NCBI RefSeq assembly: GCF_000741705.1
Contig: NZ_JGZI01000008.1
Coordinates: forward strand, 1-64,000
DNA: 64,000 bases
Direction: 5' to 3'
Source: Bifidobacterium psychraerophilum
GTDB lineage: Bacteria > Actinomycetota > Actinomycetes > Actinomycetales > Bifidobacteriaceae
Shown here: positions 45,557-54,153 of the stretch, piece after piece
Layout of the letters: every line of letters begins with the position of its first letter
How positions within the stretch are numbered: position 1 is the first letter of the stretch
The notes under the pieces: model-generated
Told to the model about the DNA's origin: nothing
Databases searched by the model: none
What the model saw: only the letters and a program-made list of their open reading frames with translations
Translations under genes and position numbers: made by a program

Positions 45557-45898
45557 AGAGAAAGGAGAGAGAAGAAGGATTCAGTTATCGGGAACTGTTT
45601 GCATCCCCGATCATCAATCGATGCTGCATCTTGATGACAACATCAAGTAGACCATCGAAACCTTGACAGATATTTGGTGTTTTCTGAAAATATTCTGTGA
45701 ACCTGAATCCCGCGGCGGCATCCACAGCGAAGATGGAGCCCATCGCCACCCTGCGGGATTCGCACCTCCGCACCGCGCCATCCTCAAGCGGTCGCAGGCC
45801 TCGCCCCTCTCCGATCGATATTCCCTGCACGGGGAAGGACCGCCGGTCTTACGGGGGTCGCTAGACTATGCTGAGAAAGCATTATTAAGGAGCGAATC
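45557..45898. other. Gene-poor region upstream of dcd
   Basis: About 340 bases. A leftward open frame (81 codons, 45585-45830) ends just before the terminator at 45556, but its codon use is unlike the neighbours (many A/T third positions near the end) and no family is recognisable. An AT-rich stretch at 45660-45720 includes TTGACA at 45663-45668. A TATGCT at 45867-45872 and AAGGAG at 45887-45892 serve dcd. I see no tRNA. Confidence 0.5.
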
Positions 45899-46513
45899 AT
45901 GCTGTTGAGCGACCGCGACATCATTGCCGCACAAACCCAGGGTGGAATATCCTTGACACCTTGGACACCCGAGATGGTCCAGCCCGCCAGCGTTGACGTG
46001 CGCCTGGATCGCTTCTTCCGCCTGTTCAACAATCATGAATACACCTACGTCGATCCCGCCGAGGATCAGGGCGCGCTCACCGAACAATTCGAGGTCGCGG
46101 CTGGAGAACCTTGGATCCTGCATCCAGGGGAGTTCGTTCTTGGCTCGACGTGGGAATACGTCAAACTCGATGGCTCGATAGCCGCCCGCCTTGAGGGGAA
46201 AAGCTCCCTGGGCCGACTTGGCATACTGACACATTCGACCGCAGGATTCATTGATCCCGGCTTTGAGGGGCATATCACGCTTGAGCTCTCCAATGTGAGC
46301 ACGCTGCCCGTGAAGCTCTGGCCTGGCATGAAGATCGGACAGATGTGCTTCTTCGAGCTCTCCTCGCCCGCCGAGCATCCATACGGCAGCACCGGAACCG
46401 GTTCGCACTATCAGGGTCAGCGAGGACCGACGCCTTCGCGATCATTCGTCAACTTCTACCGTGCCGATGTCTCCGACACTGAGGTTCCCCAGTCCGAGGC
46501 CGAGGCGGAGTAG
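45899..46513 (+). CDS. dcd: dCTP deaminase (probably bifunctional dCTP deaminase/dUTPase)
   Basis: 204 residues of the trimeric dUTPase fold. It deaminates dCTP, and in actinobacterial relatives also hydrolyses the dUTP formed, yielding dUMP for thymidylate synthesis. Motifs: [13 protein letters not shown] (catalytic Glu and phosphate-binding Ser), [20 protein letters not shown], and the nucleotide tail [12 protein letters not shown]. Starting MLLSDRDI is typical. AAGGAG stands about seven bases before the ATG. The C-terminus is slightly acidic and Glu-rich. A strong hairpin terminator follows. Confidence 0.94.
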   Translation: MLLSDRDIIAAQTQGGISLTPWTPEMVQPASVDVRLDRFFRLFNNHEYTYVDPAEDQGALTEQFEVAAGEPWILHPGEFVLGSTWEYVKLDGSIAARLEGKSSLGRLGILTHSTAGFIDPGFEGHITLELSNVSTLPVKLWPGMKIGQMCFFELSSPAEHPYGSTGTGSHYQGQRGPTPSRSFVNFYRADVSDTEVPQSEAEAE

Positions 46514-46585
46514 CTCTTGCCGGCCCGTATGCGGACGGAGTACGTAGCCGCCCGTTTCGCCAGCGGTCCCCAAACAAGATGCACG

Positions 46586-46630
46586 ATATGGGGGTGGGCT
46601 GCCGATACATTCGGCAACCCACCCCCATAT
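46586..46630. terminator. Long hairpin terminator between convergent dcd and ATPase copy 2
   Basis: 20-bp stem with a single mismatch (ATATGGGGGTGGG arm at 46586 onward; 3' arm 46611-46630) and a 5-nt loop. It lies between convergent genes and should terminate both. A T-run is absent. Confidence 0.7.
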
Positions 46631-46689
46631 GCATTCATCCCGGGCTGCGCATCACACGGGCTTCATCGCATGATGCGCGGCGGCGGCGA

Positions 46690-49638
46690 TCAGGCGCGTC
46701 TCTTTTCGATCGCCCTGAGTACCACCTTGCGTAATTCGGAAGCGACCAGCACGAAGGCGGCCAGTCCGATGCACTCGAACCACGCCAAGGCGCCCAATGG
46801 GGTTGTTCCGAATGCCGTGTTCAGGAATGGCACGTAGATAACCAACACCTGCAAGGCGATCGAGATGCCGATGGCCCCCCACAGCCACTTGTTGCTGAAC
46901 AGTCCAACGAAGGCTGATTGCAGGGCGGAGCGGGACGCCACGGCGTTGAAGAGCTGTGCGAACACCAGAATGGTGAAGCCCATCGTACGTGCCTCGACCA
47001 TCTGCTCCTCGTGTCCGAGCGCCGCAACGGAACGATCGGTGAACAAACCGCCACTCAGATGCATATCCATGCCGATCAGCGTCACGATGGCCATGATGAT
47101 GCCGATGAAGATGATGTCGCCCCACATCGATTTGTCGATGACGCGATCGTTCAGCCTGCGCGGGCTCCGTCCCATCACATCATCCGTCTGCGGATCGATA
47201 CCCATGGCCAACGCCGGAGCGGCATCGGTGAGCAGATTGATCCACAGCAGCTGGGTGGCGAGCAGCGGAAGCGTGACGCCTTGGGATTCGGGCTGCGTGA
47301 TACCGAGGAAACCTGCAAGCATCACACCACCGAAGACGGTGAAGACCTCGCCCACATTCGAACTCAGCAGGTAGCGCAGGAACTTGCGGATGTTGTCGAA
47401 GATCACCCGGCCCTCACGCACCGCAGCGACGATGGTGGAGAAATTGTCGTCCGCGAGAATCATCTTCGCGGATTCCTTCGTCACCTCGGTACCGGTGATG
47501 CCCATGGCCACGCCGATATCGGAGGTTTTGACGGCGGGGGCGTCGTTCACGCCGTCACCCGTCATGGCCACGATGTTCTGCTGGCGTTGCAGGGAATCGA
47601 CGATCTTGAGCTTGTGCTCGGGTGCCACACGGGCATATACCGAGATCTTGCTGGTCGTCTTGTCGAACTCCTCCTGGCTCATCGCATCCAGTTCTTCGCC
47701 TGTACGCGCCTCGTCACCGGGCTTGATGATGCCCAGATCACTGGCGATACGGGCCGCGGTCAGCGGGTGGTCGCCGGTGATCATCACCGTGCGGATACCC
47801 GCACGATGCGCCTCGGCGACGGAGTCACGAACCTCGGTACGTGGTGGATCGATGATGCCGACCATCCCGGTCCAGATCAGATCCTTCTCGATGACTTCGC
47901 TTTGCTCTGCGATGTCACGTACCTGCCCGGCCGCATTCGCCTGCACTCCGGGGACCTCGGACAGCGAGGGGGTGTTCAGAGGACGGTATGCCTGGCCGAG
48001 CGTTCTGTATGCCTGAGAGGACAGCTCCTCGACACTCTGCAGGATGGTCTGGCGGTCGCCTTCGGTAAGCGGGCGAACCTGGCCGTTGACACTGATCCGC
48101 GAGCAGTATCCCAGGAGCACATCGGGCGCGCCTTTGGCGAAAACGCTCAATCTGCGCGCATCGGAGCGGTCCTCGGCGATGATCGACATGCGCTTGCGTT
48201 CGGAGGTGAAGGGCAGCTCGGCGACCCGCTGGAAATTCTCGTAGGCCTTGTTGGCGCGAATCTTCCTCGCGGCAACCACCAAGGACACCTCGGTCGGGTC
48301 GCCCACGATCTCCCACTTGTCGCCGGCATCCGATTTACGCAACTCGCCGTCGTTCGCCAGGGAGCCCACCGCAAGAGTGAGCATGGCTTCGGCGCGTGCA
48401 GGGTTATCGCCCTGAAGATCGCCACCGTTGATGCCCGTCATCTGACCGACCGGTGCGTATCCCGTGCCGGTGATCTCCACCTGGCCACTCGGGGTCAGCA
48501 CACGTTCGACCGTCATCTCGTTGCGGGTCAGCGTACCTGTCTTGTCGGAGCAGATCACCGAAGCGGATCCCAGTGTCTCGACGGAACTCAGCTTCTTGAC
48601 GATTGCGTGATGTTGGGCCATACGCTGCACGCCGAGAGCCAAAACAACGGTGAGGATTGCGGCAAGGCCCTCGGGAACCGCGGCTACGGCGAGGGAGACG
48701 GCCAACAGCAGGGAATCGATCACGTCCTGCGTACTGTGGAAGCCTTCCATAACAGCGAGCGCCACCAGCACCAGCACGGCGATAATGCACACCGCGATGC
48801 CCAGCACCTTGGAGACATGGGCCATTTCCTTCTGCAGCGGCGTGGTATCGTCCTCGGTCTGGGAAAGCATATCCGCGATCTTGCCGACCTGTGTGTTCAT
48901 ACCGGTGCCGGTCACGATCACGCGGCCTGTTCCTTGCGTCACCGAAGTGCCGTTGAACACCATGTTGGCGCGATCGCCCAGGGCTTTCGCGCTGTCCAGC
49001 TTATCCGGGCGTTTGCCGACGGGCACCGACTCTCCGGTCAGCGAGGCCTCGGCTATACGCAGGCTCGCGGACGCGACCAGACGGCCATCGGCGGAAACGG
49101 TGTCGCCCTCGCCCAGGACCACCACATCACCGGGAACGACGTCGCTGGTGTTGATGCGCGTCACCCTGCCGTCGCGCAGCACCGATGTCTGCGGGGCTGT
49201 CATCTGCGCCAGAGCATCAACCGCCTTCTCGGCCTTGACCTCCTGAAGATACCCGAGCACCGCGTTAAGCACCAGAATGAGTACGATGACGATCGAATCG
49301 AAAGGCAGGGCCTCAGCACCCTCGGCCCCCGCTTGCGCGTGCGATCGCTCGATGAACCAGGCCACCAGTGAAATCAATGTGGCCGCAAGCAGCAGGTACA
49401 CCAGGGGATCCTTGAACTGCTCAAGGAACTTCTTCCATTTTGGAACCGGTGGAGCGCTGGCCAATTCATTGGCTCCGAACTCCTCAAGGCGACGCTTCGC
49501 CTCATCACTACTCAAACCGGTTGCAATATCGACGTCCAATGCCTGGGCGACCTCTGTGGATTCAATCAGAGACGGGTCGCTATCTGTCGGCAGACCTCCT
49601 GAGCGTTGGACGATGTGATTACTGGAAGGTCCAGTCAT
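46690..49638 (-). CDS. P-type cation-transporting ATPase, P2 (Ca2+-type) family, copy 2
   Basis: 982 residues, with TAGGAG seven bases before the ATG. Same domain order as copy 1: A-domain TGESVPVGK, M4 VPEGLAAILT, DKTGTLTRNEMTVERV, TGDGVNDAPAVK, and a C-terminal cation ATPase helix set. The M4 motif PEGLA differs from copy 1 (PEALP), so the two pumps may differ in ion preference. The first 30 residues are polar with no membrane segment. It is convergent with dcd and divergent from rlmB. A very long open frame on the opposite strand (about 800 codons) is a high-GC shadow. Confidence 0.92.
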   Translation of the reverse strand: MTGPSSNHIVQRSGGLPTDSDPSLIESTEVAQALDVDIATGLSSDEAKRRLEEFGANELASAPPVPKWKKFLEQFKDPLVYLLLAATLISLVAWFIERSHAQAGAEGAEALPFDSIVIVLILVLNAVLGYLQEVKAEKAVDALAQMTAPQTSVLRDGRVTRINTSDVVPGDVVVLGEGDTVSADGRLVASASLRIAEASLTGESVPVGKRPDKLDSAKALGDRANMVFNGTSVTQGTGRVIVTGTGMNTQVGKIADMLSQTEDDTTPLQKEMAHVSKVLGIAVCIIAVLVLVALAVMEGFHSTQDVIDSLLLAVSLAVAAVPEGLAAILTVVLALGVQRMAQHHAIVKKLSSVETLGSASVICSDKTGTLTRNEMTVERVLTPSGQVEITGTGYAPVGQMTGINGGDLQGDNPARAEAMLTLAVGSLANDGELRKSDAGDKWEIVGDPTEVSLVVAARKIRANKAYENFQRVAELPFTSERKRMSIIAEDRSDARRLSVFAKGAPDVLLGYCSRISVNGQVRPLTEGDRQTILQSVEELSSQAYRTLGQAYRPLNTPSLSEVPGVQANAAGQVRDIAEQSEVIEKDLIWTGMVGIIDPPRTEVRDSVAEAHRAGIRTVMITGDHPLTAARIASDLGIIKPGDEARTGEELDAMSQEEFDKTTSKISVYARVAPEHKLKIVDSLQRQQNIVAMTGDGVNDAPAVKTSDIGVAMGITGTEVTKESAKMILADDNFSTIVAAVREGRVIFDNIRKFLRYLLSSNVGEVFTVFGGVMLAGFLGITQPESQGVTLPLLATQLLWINLLTDAAPALAMGIDPQTDDVMGRSPRRLNDRVIDKSMWGDIIFIGIIMAIVTLIGMDMHLSGGLFTDRSVAALGHEEQMVEARTMGFTILVFAQLFNAVASRSALQSAFVGLFSNKWLWGAIGISIALQVLVIYVPFLNTAFGTTPLGALAWFECIGLAAFVLVASELRKVVLRAIEKRRA

Positions 49639-49919
49639 TATCGAACTCCTAGATCAGCCGCGGAGTATTCAGTCTGGTTCGGCAACGGTAACAACGCTTG
49701 CCCAAACTGCGCGGTTGTGTGACCGACGCTTATGCATCGGTTCTTAGCACGTCTATTATTGCACACGGCGAATCGATGACATGGTTTCTCAGCGCAAGGA
49801 AAAGGTGGGTGTTCCTTGTCCGCGGATGCCGTGATCGGATGCCGCATGATAGACCGAGGAGAACATCGACGGCGAGGTCTGCTCCCGGAGTATCCCCGAC
49901 TGATGAGAGAATGGTGGGT

Positions 49920-50909
49920 ATGGCAATGAAAAAGGGCCCGACAAAAGGTTCGGGCGGTAAGCACCGCAGCAAGCTCCGCGGCAAAGGTCCGACGCCGAAG
50001 GCTGAGGATCGCGTATATCACAAGGCGTACAAGGCCAAGAAAACAGCCGAACGACGCAAGGCTTCCGATCCACGTCTGGCAGCCAGGCGGCGCGTGGCCA
50101 AGTTCTCCTCCGACTCCGATGATCTCGTCATCGGGCGCAACGCGGTTCTCGAGGCGTTGAGGGTAGGCGTCCCTTCGGTTCAGCTGTATCTGGCAACGCG
50201 CATCGAGCACGACGACCGTACGCGCGAGATCGTGAAGCTGGCGGGAGGCGCGGGTCTCCATCTGCTTGAAGCGGACCGGCTGGAGATGGATCGCATCGCA
50301 CGCTCCGGGAACCATCAGGGCGTTGTGTTGAAAGTGCAGCCGTACCAGTATTCCTCGGTACAGACCCTGCTTGAACAGTCAGCCAAACGCGCCCGGGCGA
50401 TGGAGGCGGCTTCACCGGCGGCACGTATCGCGGCGAAACCGCTGTTCATAGCGCTCGATGGGGTTACCGATCCACAGAACCTCGGTGCAGTCATCCGTTC
50501 GGCGGCGGCATTCGGAGCCTCCGGTGTGATCCTCCCCGAGCGTCGCAGCGCGTCGGTCACATCAACGGCGTGGAAGGTCTCCGCAGGAGCGGCTGCCCAT
50601 ATGCCGGTGGCACGGGTCGTGAATCTGACCAAGGCCCTTCAGGGGCTCAAGGAGAACGGGTATTACGTGGTCGGCCTCGACGGCGGCGGCGATGCGATGG
50701 TCGGGGAAACCGGTTTCGAGAAGGACGCGCTGGTCATCGTATTGGGTTCCGAAGGCAGCGGTCTGAGCCGTTTGGTGCGCGAGAACTGCGATGCCATCGC
50801 GGGGATCCCGATCACCAATATGGTCGAGTCGCTGAATGCTTCAGTGGCGGCCGGCATCAGCCTGTACGCCGTTGCCAATGCACGCCGTAAGGCCGCGGCG
50901 GAGCTGTAA
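49920..50909 (+). CDS. rlmB: 23S rRNA 2'-O-ribose methyltransferase, TrmH/SpoU family (RlmB-like)
   Basis: 329 residues from the ATG at 49920. The open frame extends 74 codons further upstream, but the family starts with the basic MKKGPTKGSGGKHRSKLRGKGP tail. The SpoU domain includes ALDGVTDPQNLGAVIRSAAAFG, IVLGSEGSGLSRLVRENCD and IPITNMVESLNASVAAGISLY, the knotted SAM-binding segments. A substrate-binding L30e-like domain (LVIGRNAVLEAL) precedes it. The basic N-terminus is unusually long, as in other actinobacterial RlmB proteins. It methylates the ribose of a 23S rRNA guanosine (RlmB) by family inference. Confidence 0.9.
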   Translation: MAMKKGPTKGSGGKHRSKLRGKGPTPKAEDRVYHKAYKAKKTAERRKASDPRLAARRRVAKFSSDSDDLVIGRNAVLEALRVGVPSVQLYLATRIEHDDRTREIVKLAGGAGLHLLEADRLEMDRIARSGNHQGVVLKVQPYQYSSVQTLLEQSAKRARAMEAASPAARIAAKPLFIALDGVTDPQNLGAVIRSAAAFGASGVILPERRSASVTSTAWKVSAGAAAHMPVARVVNLTKALQGLKENGYYVVGLDGGGDAMVGETGFEKDALVIVLGSEGSGLSRLVRENCDAIAGIPITNMVESLNASVAAGISLYAVANARRKAAAEL

Positions 50910-50937
50910 ACCCGTGGCTTCCTCCGGGGAGCCGGCA

Positions 50938-50988
50938 CCGCAAGGGCTTGTGAGACACCGAAGATGACAGTCTCACGCGCCCTTGCGG
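50938..50988. terminator. Two-part hairpin between convergent rlmB and DUF4032 genes
   Basis: Outer arms CCGCAAGGGC (50938-50947) and GCCCTTGCGG (50979-50988), inner arms GTGAGAC (50950-50956) and GTCTCAC (50970-50976), with a 13-nt loop. Both genes point toward it. No T-run. Confidence 0.7.
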
Positions 50989-51069
50989 GCGGCTTCGCGC
51001 TACATGACCTCGCGCTTGAAGGCCGCCATCCGGCTCAGGCCGTGGCTCCCGTCACGCGGCGATAACGAA

Positions 51070-52488
51070 TCAGCTCGACCACACAGCGGCGTCCGGGTCG
51101 TCCTCGGGGTTGTAATAGGTGGCATCATCATCGACCACACCGGCATCGGCCTCGGAATTGATGTCCTCCATCGCCTGGGCATCCAGCTTGTACTGCGGCA
51201 GCACCTTTTCGATGTAGCTTTCCACGGCTTCGGCCATAGGGATGTCGTGTCCTGCCTTCTCCGCCAGATACCACCGGTGGGTCAGTATCTCGTGGAAGAA
51301 CTGCGCCGGCTGGATCTGCGACCGGTATTCCTGGGGGATCATCCGGGCCGTCGGCTCGAACATCTCACGCATCCAGTCCGTGGCGACGATCTCCAGGTCC
51401 TCGCCCTGCCTCCACGTCGAAGCACGGTAGGCGTCAAGGTCATTGAGCAGGCGTCGCGCCTGGTTCTCCTGTACATCCAGACCCGTGAGCCTCAACAGCT
51501 TGCGTGAGGCGTATCCCGCATCCACAACGCGCGGCCGTACCAGAACCCGGTTGCCATCGGTGTCGGTTTTCATCTCGAGCTCATCCACATCGAAGCCGAG
51601 CTCGTTCAGTTTGTTGACACGCTGCTCGATCTTCCACATCTCATTGGGGCTGAAGCTGTCCACATCCGTGAGTGCGCTCCACAGTGAGTGGTAACGCTCC
51701 GCGAGTCTGTTGCCGACCTCGACCTCATCGACCTCGGCGGGAAGAAGATTGCCGGAGTTCAGATCCATCAGCTCACCGATGATATTGGTACGGGCGAGGT
51801 CGATATCATACTCACGCTGCCCGTTGGTCAGATTGGCGTGGAGGTCACCGGTCTCGGCATCGACCAGAAAGGCCGCGAATGAGTCGGCGTCCCTGAGGAA
51901 CAGCACATTGGACAGTGACACATCACCCCAGTAGAAGCCCATCAGATGCAGCCGGACCATCAGCACGGCGAGTGCATCGATCAGCCGCTCAGCGGTGTCC
52001 GGACGGAGATTACGCGCGAACAGGGCACGGTAGGGCAGAGAGAACTTCAGATGACGCGTCACCAGGATGGCCTCCAAGGGCTCGCCGGCGGGGGAACGCC
52101 GACCGGTGACCACCGCAACGGGGGAGACCGTCGGAAGCTCCAGCTTCTGCAGACGCCTCAGCAGCTCGTATTCGCGCTCGGCGACCGACTGCGTGATCTC
52201 CTTCATCGCGTAGACCTCGTCGCCCACATGCACGAAACGCACGACGTGCCGGGAAATGCCACGGGGCAGGTTGGCCAGGAGCTCCGCGGGCCATTGCACC
52301 AGTGGTTTGTGCCAGGGGAGTGTGAACATGGCGGGATTGGAACTGGCCGCGGTAATACGCAAGGCCTGAGGGGTTGCCGAGGAATCCTCATCGCTCGCCT
52401 GCACAGAGGTTGCTTTCAACGCACGCGGATCCATTTGTGACAGTTTCACTTCATCCATAACCTCAAACCTATCCTGCTCAGTGGTCAC
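51070..52488 (-). CDS. DUF4032 family protein with kinase-like N-terminal half
   Basis: 472 residues from a GTG with GGGAGA six or so bases upstream. The N-terminal half looks kinase-like: VYAMKEIT (VAIK-like Lys), LRRLQKLELPTVSPVAVV, LVTRHLKFSLPYRALF, then GFYWGDVSLSNVLF in the place of the catalytic HxDxxxxN loop, and AFLVDAETGDLH in the place of DFG. The second half is the DUF4032 domain. The function is unknown. It has actinobacterial homologues and is probably cytoplasmic. It may be an active kinase, since the GDxxxxN and D residues are kept, but this is inferred only. Confidence 0.85.
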   Translation of the reverse strand: MTTEQDRFEVMDEVKLSQMDPRALKATSVQASDEDSSATPQALRITAASSNPAMFTLPWHKPLVQWPAELLANLPRGISRHVVRFVHVGDEVYAMKEITQSVAEREYELLRRLQKLELPTVSPVAVVTGRRSPAGEPLEAILVTRHLKFSLPYRALFARNLRPDTAERLIDALAVLMVRLHLMGFYWGDVSLSNVLFLRDADSFAAFLVDAETGDLHANLTNGQREYDIDLARTNIIGELMDLNSGNLLPAEVDEVEVGNRLAERYHSLWSALTDVDSFSPNEMWKIEQRVNKLNELGFDVDELEMKTDTDGNRVLVRPRVVDAGYASRKLLRLTGLDVQENQARRLLNDLDAYRASTWRQGEDLEIVATDWMREMFEPTARMIPQEYRSQIQPAQFFHEILTHRWYLAEKAGHDIPMAEAVESYIEKVLPQYKLDAQAMEDINSEADAGVVDDDATYYNPEDDPDAAVWSS

Positions 52489-52574
52489 CGATGTCTCCCA
52501 TCAGCACGGCGCCGAAATGTCCTCGCTTTCCGAACATCATACATATGCACGCTTGACCGGAGAGGGCAAATGAA

Positions 52575-52597
52575 AACCCCCGTGATAAGCGGGGGTT
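52575..52597 (-). terminator. Intrinsic terminator of the MsmK-like ATPase gene
   Basis: Perfect 8-bp arms AACCCCCG and CGGGGGTT with a 7-nt loop. On the minus strand it is followed by TTCATTTG after a T-rich start (GGGGGTTTTC), so it ends leftward transcription from the ATPase gene, 78 bases past the stop. Confidence 0.8.
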
Positions 52598-52674
52598 CAC
52601 GCCGGCCGGCGCAGAGAGGAAAAGAGCGCCGACCGTCTATTCGATCAGGGATCTCCACAACCCCTGATATCGAA

Positions 52675-53802
52675 TTAGTTCAGACGCAGTTCGCTCGAAG
52701 GAGCGAAGAGGTGCATCTTGGCCGGATCGATGTGGATCTTCACCGTGTCGCCAACACCAGGCAACTCGCGAGGAGACACACGAACCGTGGTCATCTTGTT
52801 CTGATCCGACATCATCGTGGACTGCTCGGCGCTGCTGTCGTCCGTAAGGATGTGGCCGTAGATGTATCCATCCGAGCCGAGATCCTCGACGTTGACGACC
52901 TTCAGCGAGAAGGCGTCCGCATCCGTTGGGGTCGCGAGCGAGGCGTCCTCGGGACGGAATCCGAGAACGATCTTGCCGTTGTCCTCCGCGGTCAGCTTGT
53001 TCACCGCGTCAGCAGGAAGGCTGATGGTGTCGTCACCGATCTTGGCCTGTCCATTGACCACAGGATGAACGTTCAGGTTCATCGAGGGGGAGCCAATGAA
53101 GCCGGCCACGAAGACGTTTGCCGGGCGATCGTACAGCTCGGTCGGGCGACCGACCTGCTGCAGCAGACCAAGCTTGATGACGGCGATGCGATCGCCCATC
53201 GTCAGGGCCTCGGTCTGATCGTGGGTAACGTACAGGGTGGTGACACCCAGCTGACGCTGCAAGGCGGCGATCTGGGTACGCGTCTGGACACGAAGCTTTG
53301 CATCCAAGTTGGAAAGCGGCTCGTCCATGAGGAATACCTTCGGCTCACGAACGATTGCGCGACCCATCGCGACGCGCTGTCGCTGCCCACCAGACAGAGC
53401 CTTCGGCTTGCGATCAAGGTACTCGGCCAAATCCAGAATCTCGGCCGCCTTCTCGACGCGCTTGCGAATCTCGTCCTTCGGGGTGCCGGCAATCTTGAGC
53501 GCGAAGCCCATGTTGTCCGCAACCGTCATATGTGGGTACAGTGCGTAGTTCTGGAAGACCATTGCGATGTCGCGGTCCTTGGGCTGCATCGTGGTGACGT
53601 CCTTGCCACCGATGAGGATACGGCCCTTGTTCACCTCTTCGAGGCCTGCAAGCATGCGAAGCGTGGTTGACTTTCCGCAGCCAGAGGGTCCGACGAGGAC
53701 AAGGAACTCGCCATCTTTGATTTCCAGATTGAGATCATCCACCGAAGGCTTATCGTTGCCCGGGTAGATACGTGTAACATGCTCGAATACCACTTCAGCC
53801 AT
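52675..53802 (-). CDS. msmK: Multi-sugar ABC transporter ATP-binding protein (MsmK/UgpC/MalK type)
   Basis: 375 residues from the ATG at 53802, which has AAAGGA eight bases upstream; three codons earlier there is another ATG. Walker A GPSGCGKST, Q-loop in VFQNYALYPHMTV, signature LSGGQRQRVAMGRAI, Walker B FLMDEPLSNLD, switch His in THDQTEALTM, then the regulatory OB-fold domain (IGSPSMNLNVHPV, GFRPEDASL). It stands alone next to a Ser/Thr kinase gene. None of the three sugar importers in this window has an ATPase, so this protein is the obvious motor for all of them, as shown for MsmK in other Gram-positives. The assignment to these partners is inferred. Confidence 0.92.
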   Translation of the reverse strand: MAEVVFEHVTRIYPGNDKPSVDDLNLEIKDGEFLVLVGPSGCGKSTTLRMLAGLEEVNKGRILIGGKDVTTMQPKDRDIAMVFQNYALYPHMTVADNMGFALKIAGTPKDEIRKRVEKAAEILDLAEYLDRKPKALSGGQRQRVAMGRAIVREPKVFLMDEPLSNLDAKLRVQTRTQIAALQRQLGVTTLYVTHDQTEALTMGDRIAVIKLGLLQQVGRPTELYDRPANVFVAGFIGSPSMNLNVHPVVNGQAKIGDDTISLPADAVNKLTAEDNGKIVLGFRPEDASLATPTDADAFSLKVVNVEDLGSDGYIYGHILTDDSSAEQSTMMSDQNKMTTVRVSPRELPGVGDTVKIHIDPAKMHLFAPSSELRLN

Positions 53803-53964
53803 GTTGTTCATCCTTTCATCGGCAGGTACGTGCCGAACGATCCGTAGTGAAGGGTTTCACTGTTTGACGTCGAGACGGTTTCGACAACTATGAGGATTCC
53901 GCGCAACATCATTTGGTTATTGGTGGTTCGCCGAAGAAAACTCTCCCTTGAGCCACGGCCAACT

Positions 53965-53979
53965 ATACACTACGTGTAT
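53965..53979. promoter_or_regulatory. Small inverted repeat in the region between msmK and the kinase gene
   Basis: ATACAC at 53965-53970 and GTGTAT at 53974-53979 with a 3-base spacer. The 350-base divergent region (53803-54153) has no gene. A GGCGCACGGTG sequence occurs twice here (near 53990 and 54035). The palindrome may be an operator for either divergent gene; evidence is limited to its symmetry. Confidence 0.35.
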
Positions 53980-54153
53980 TGCGGCGGCGCGGCGCACGGT
54001 GAATCCTTGGGCGCACAGGCTCCGGAGGCTGCGGCGGCGCACGGTGCTATCAAGGGCCGGAACATGCCGGAAACCCCGCTGTGTGAGTCTGGATCACGCA
54101 AAGGTTTCGCATCCCGGAAGATTCCTTCCATATTGAGGGGCACAATAGACCTT

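Noticed and set aside
45690-45790. tRNA-like GGTGCGAATCC stretch on the minus strand
   Set aside because: No acceptor or anticodon stem can be folded around it.
46918-49371. Plus-strand open frame of 817 codons
   Set aside because: It is fully antisense to a P-type ATPase with all family motifs; the composition is an Arg/His/Gly/Asp-rich high-GC shadow.
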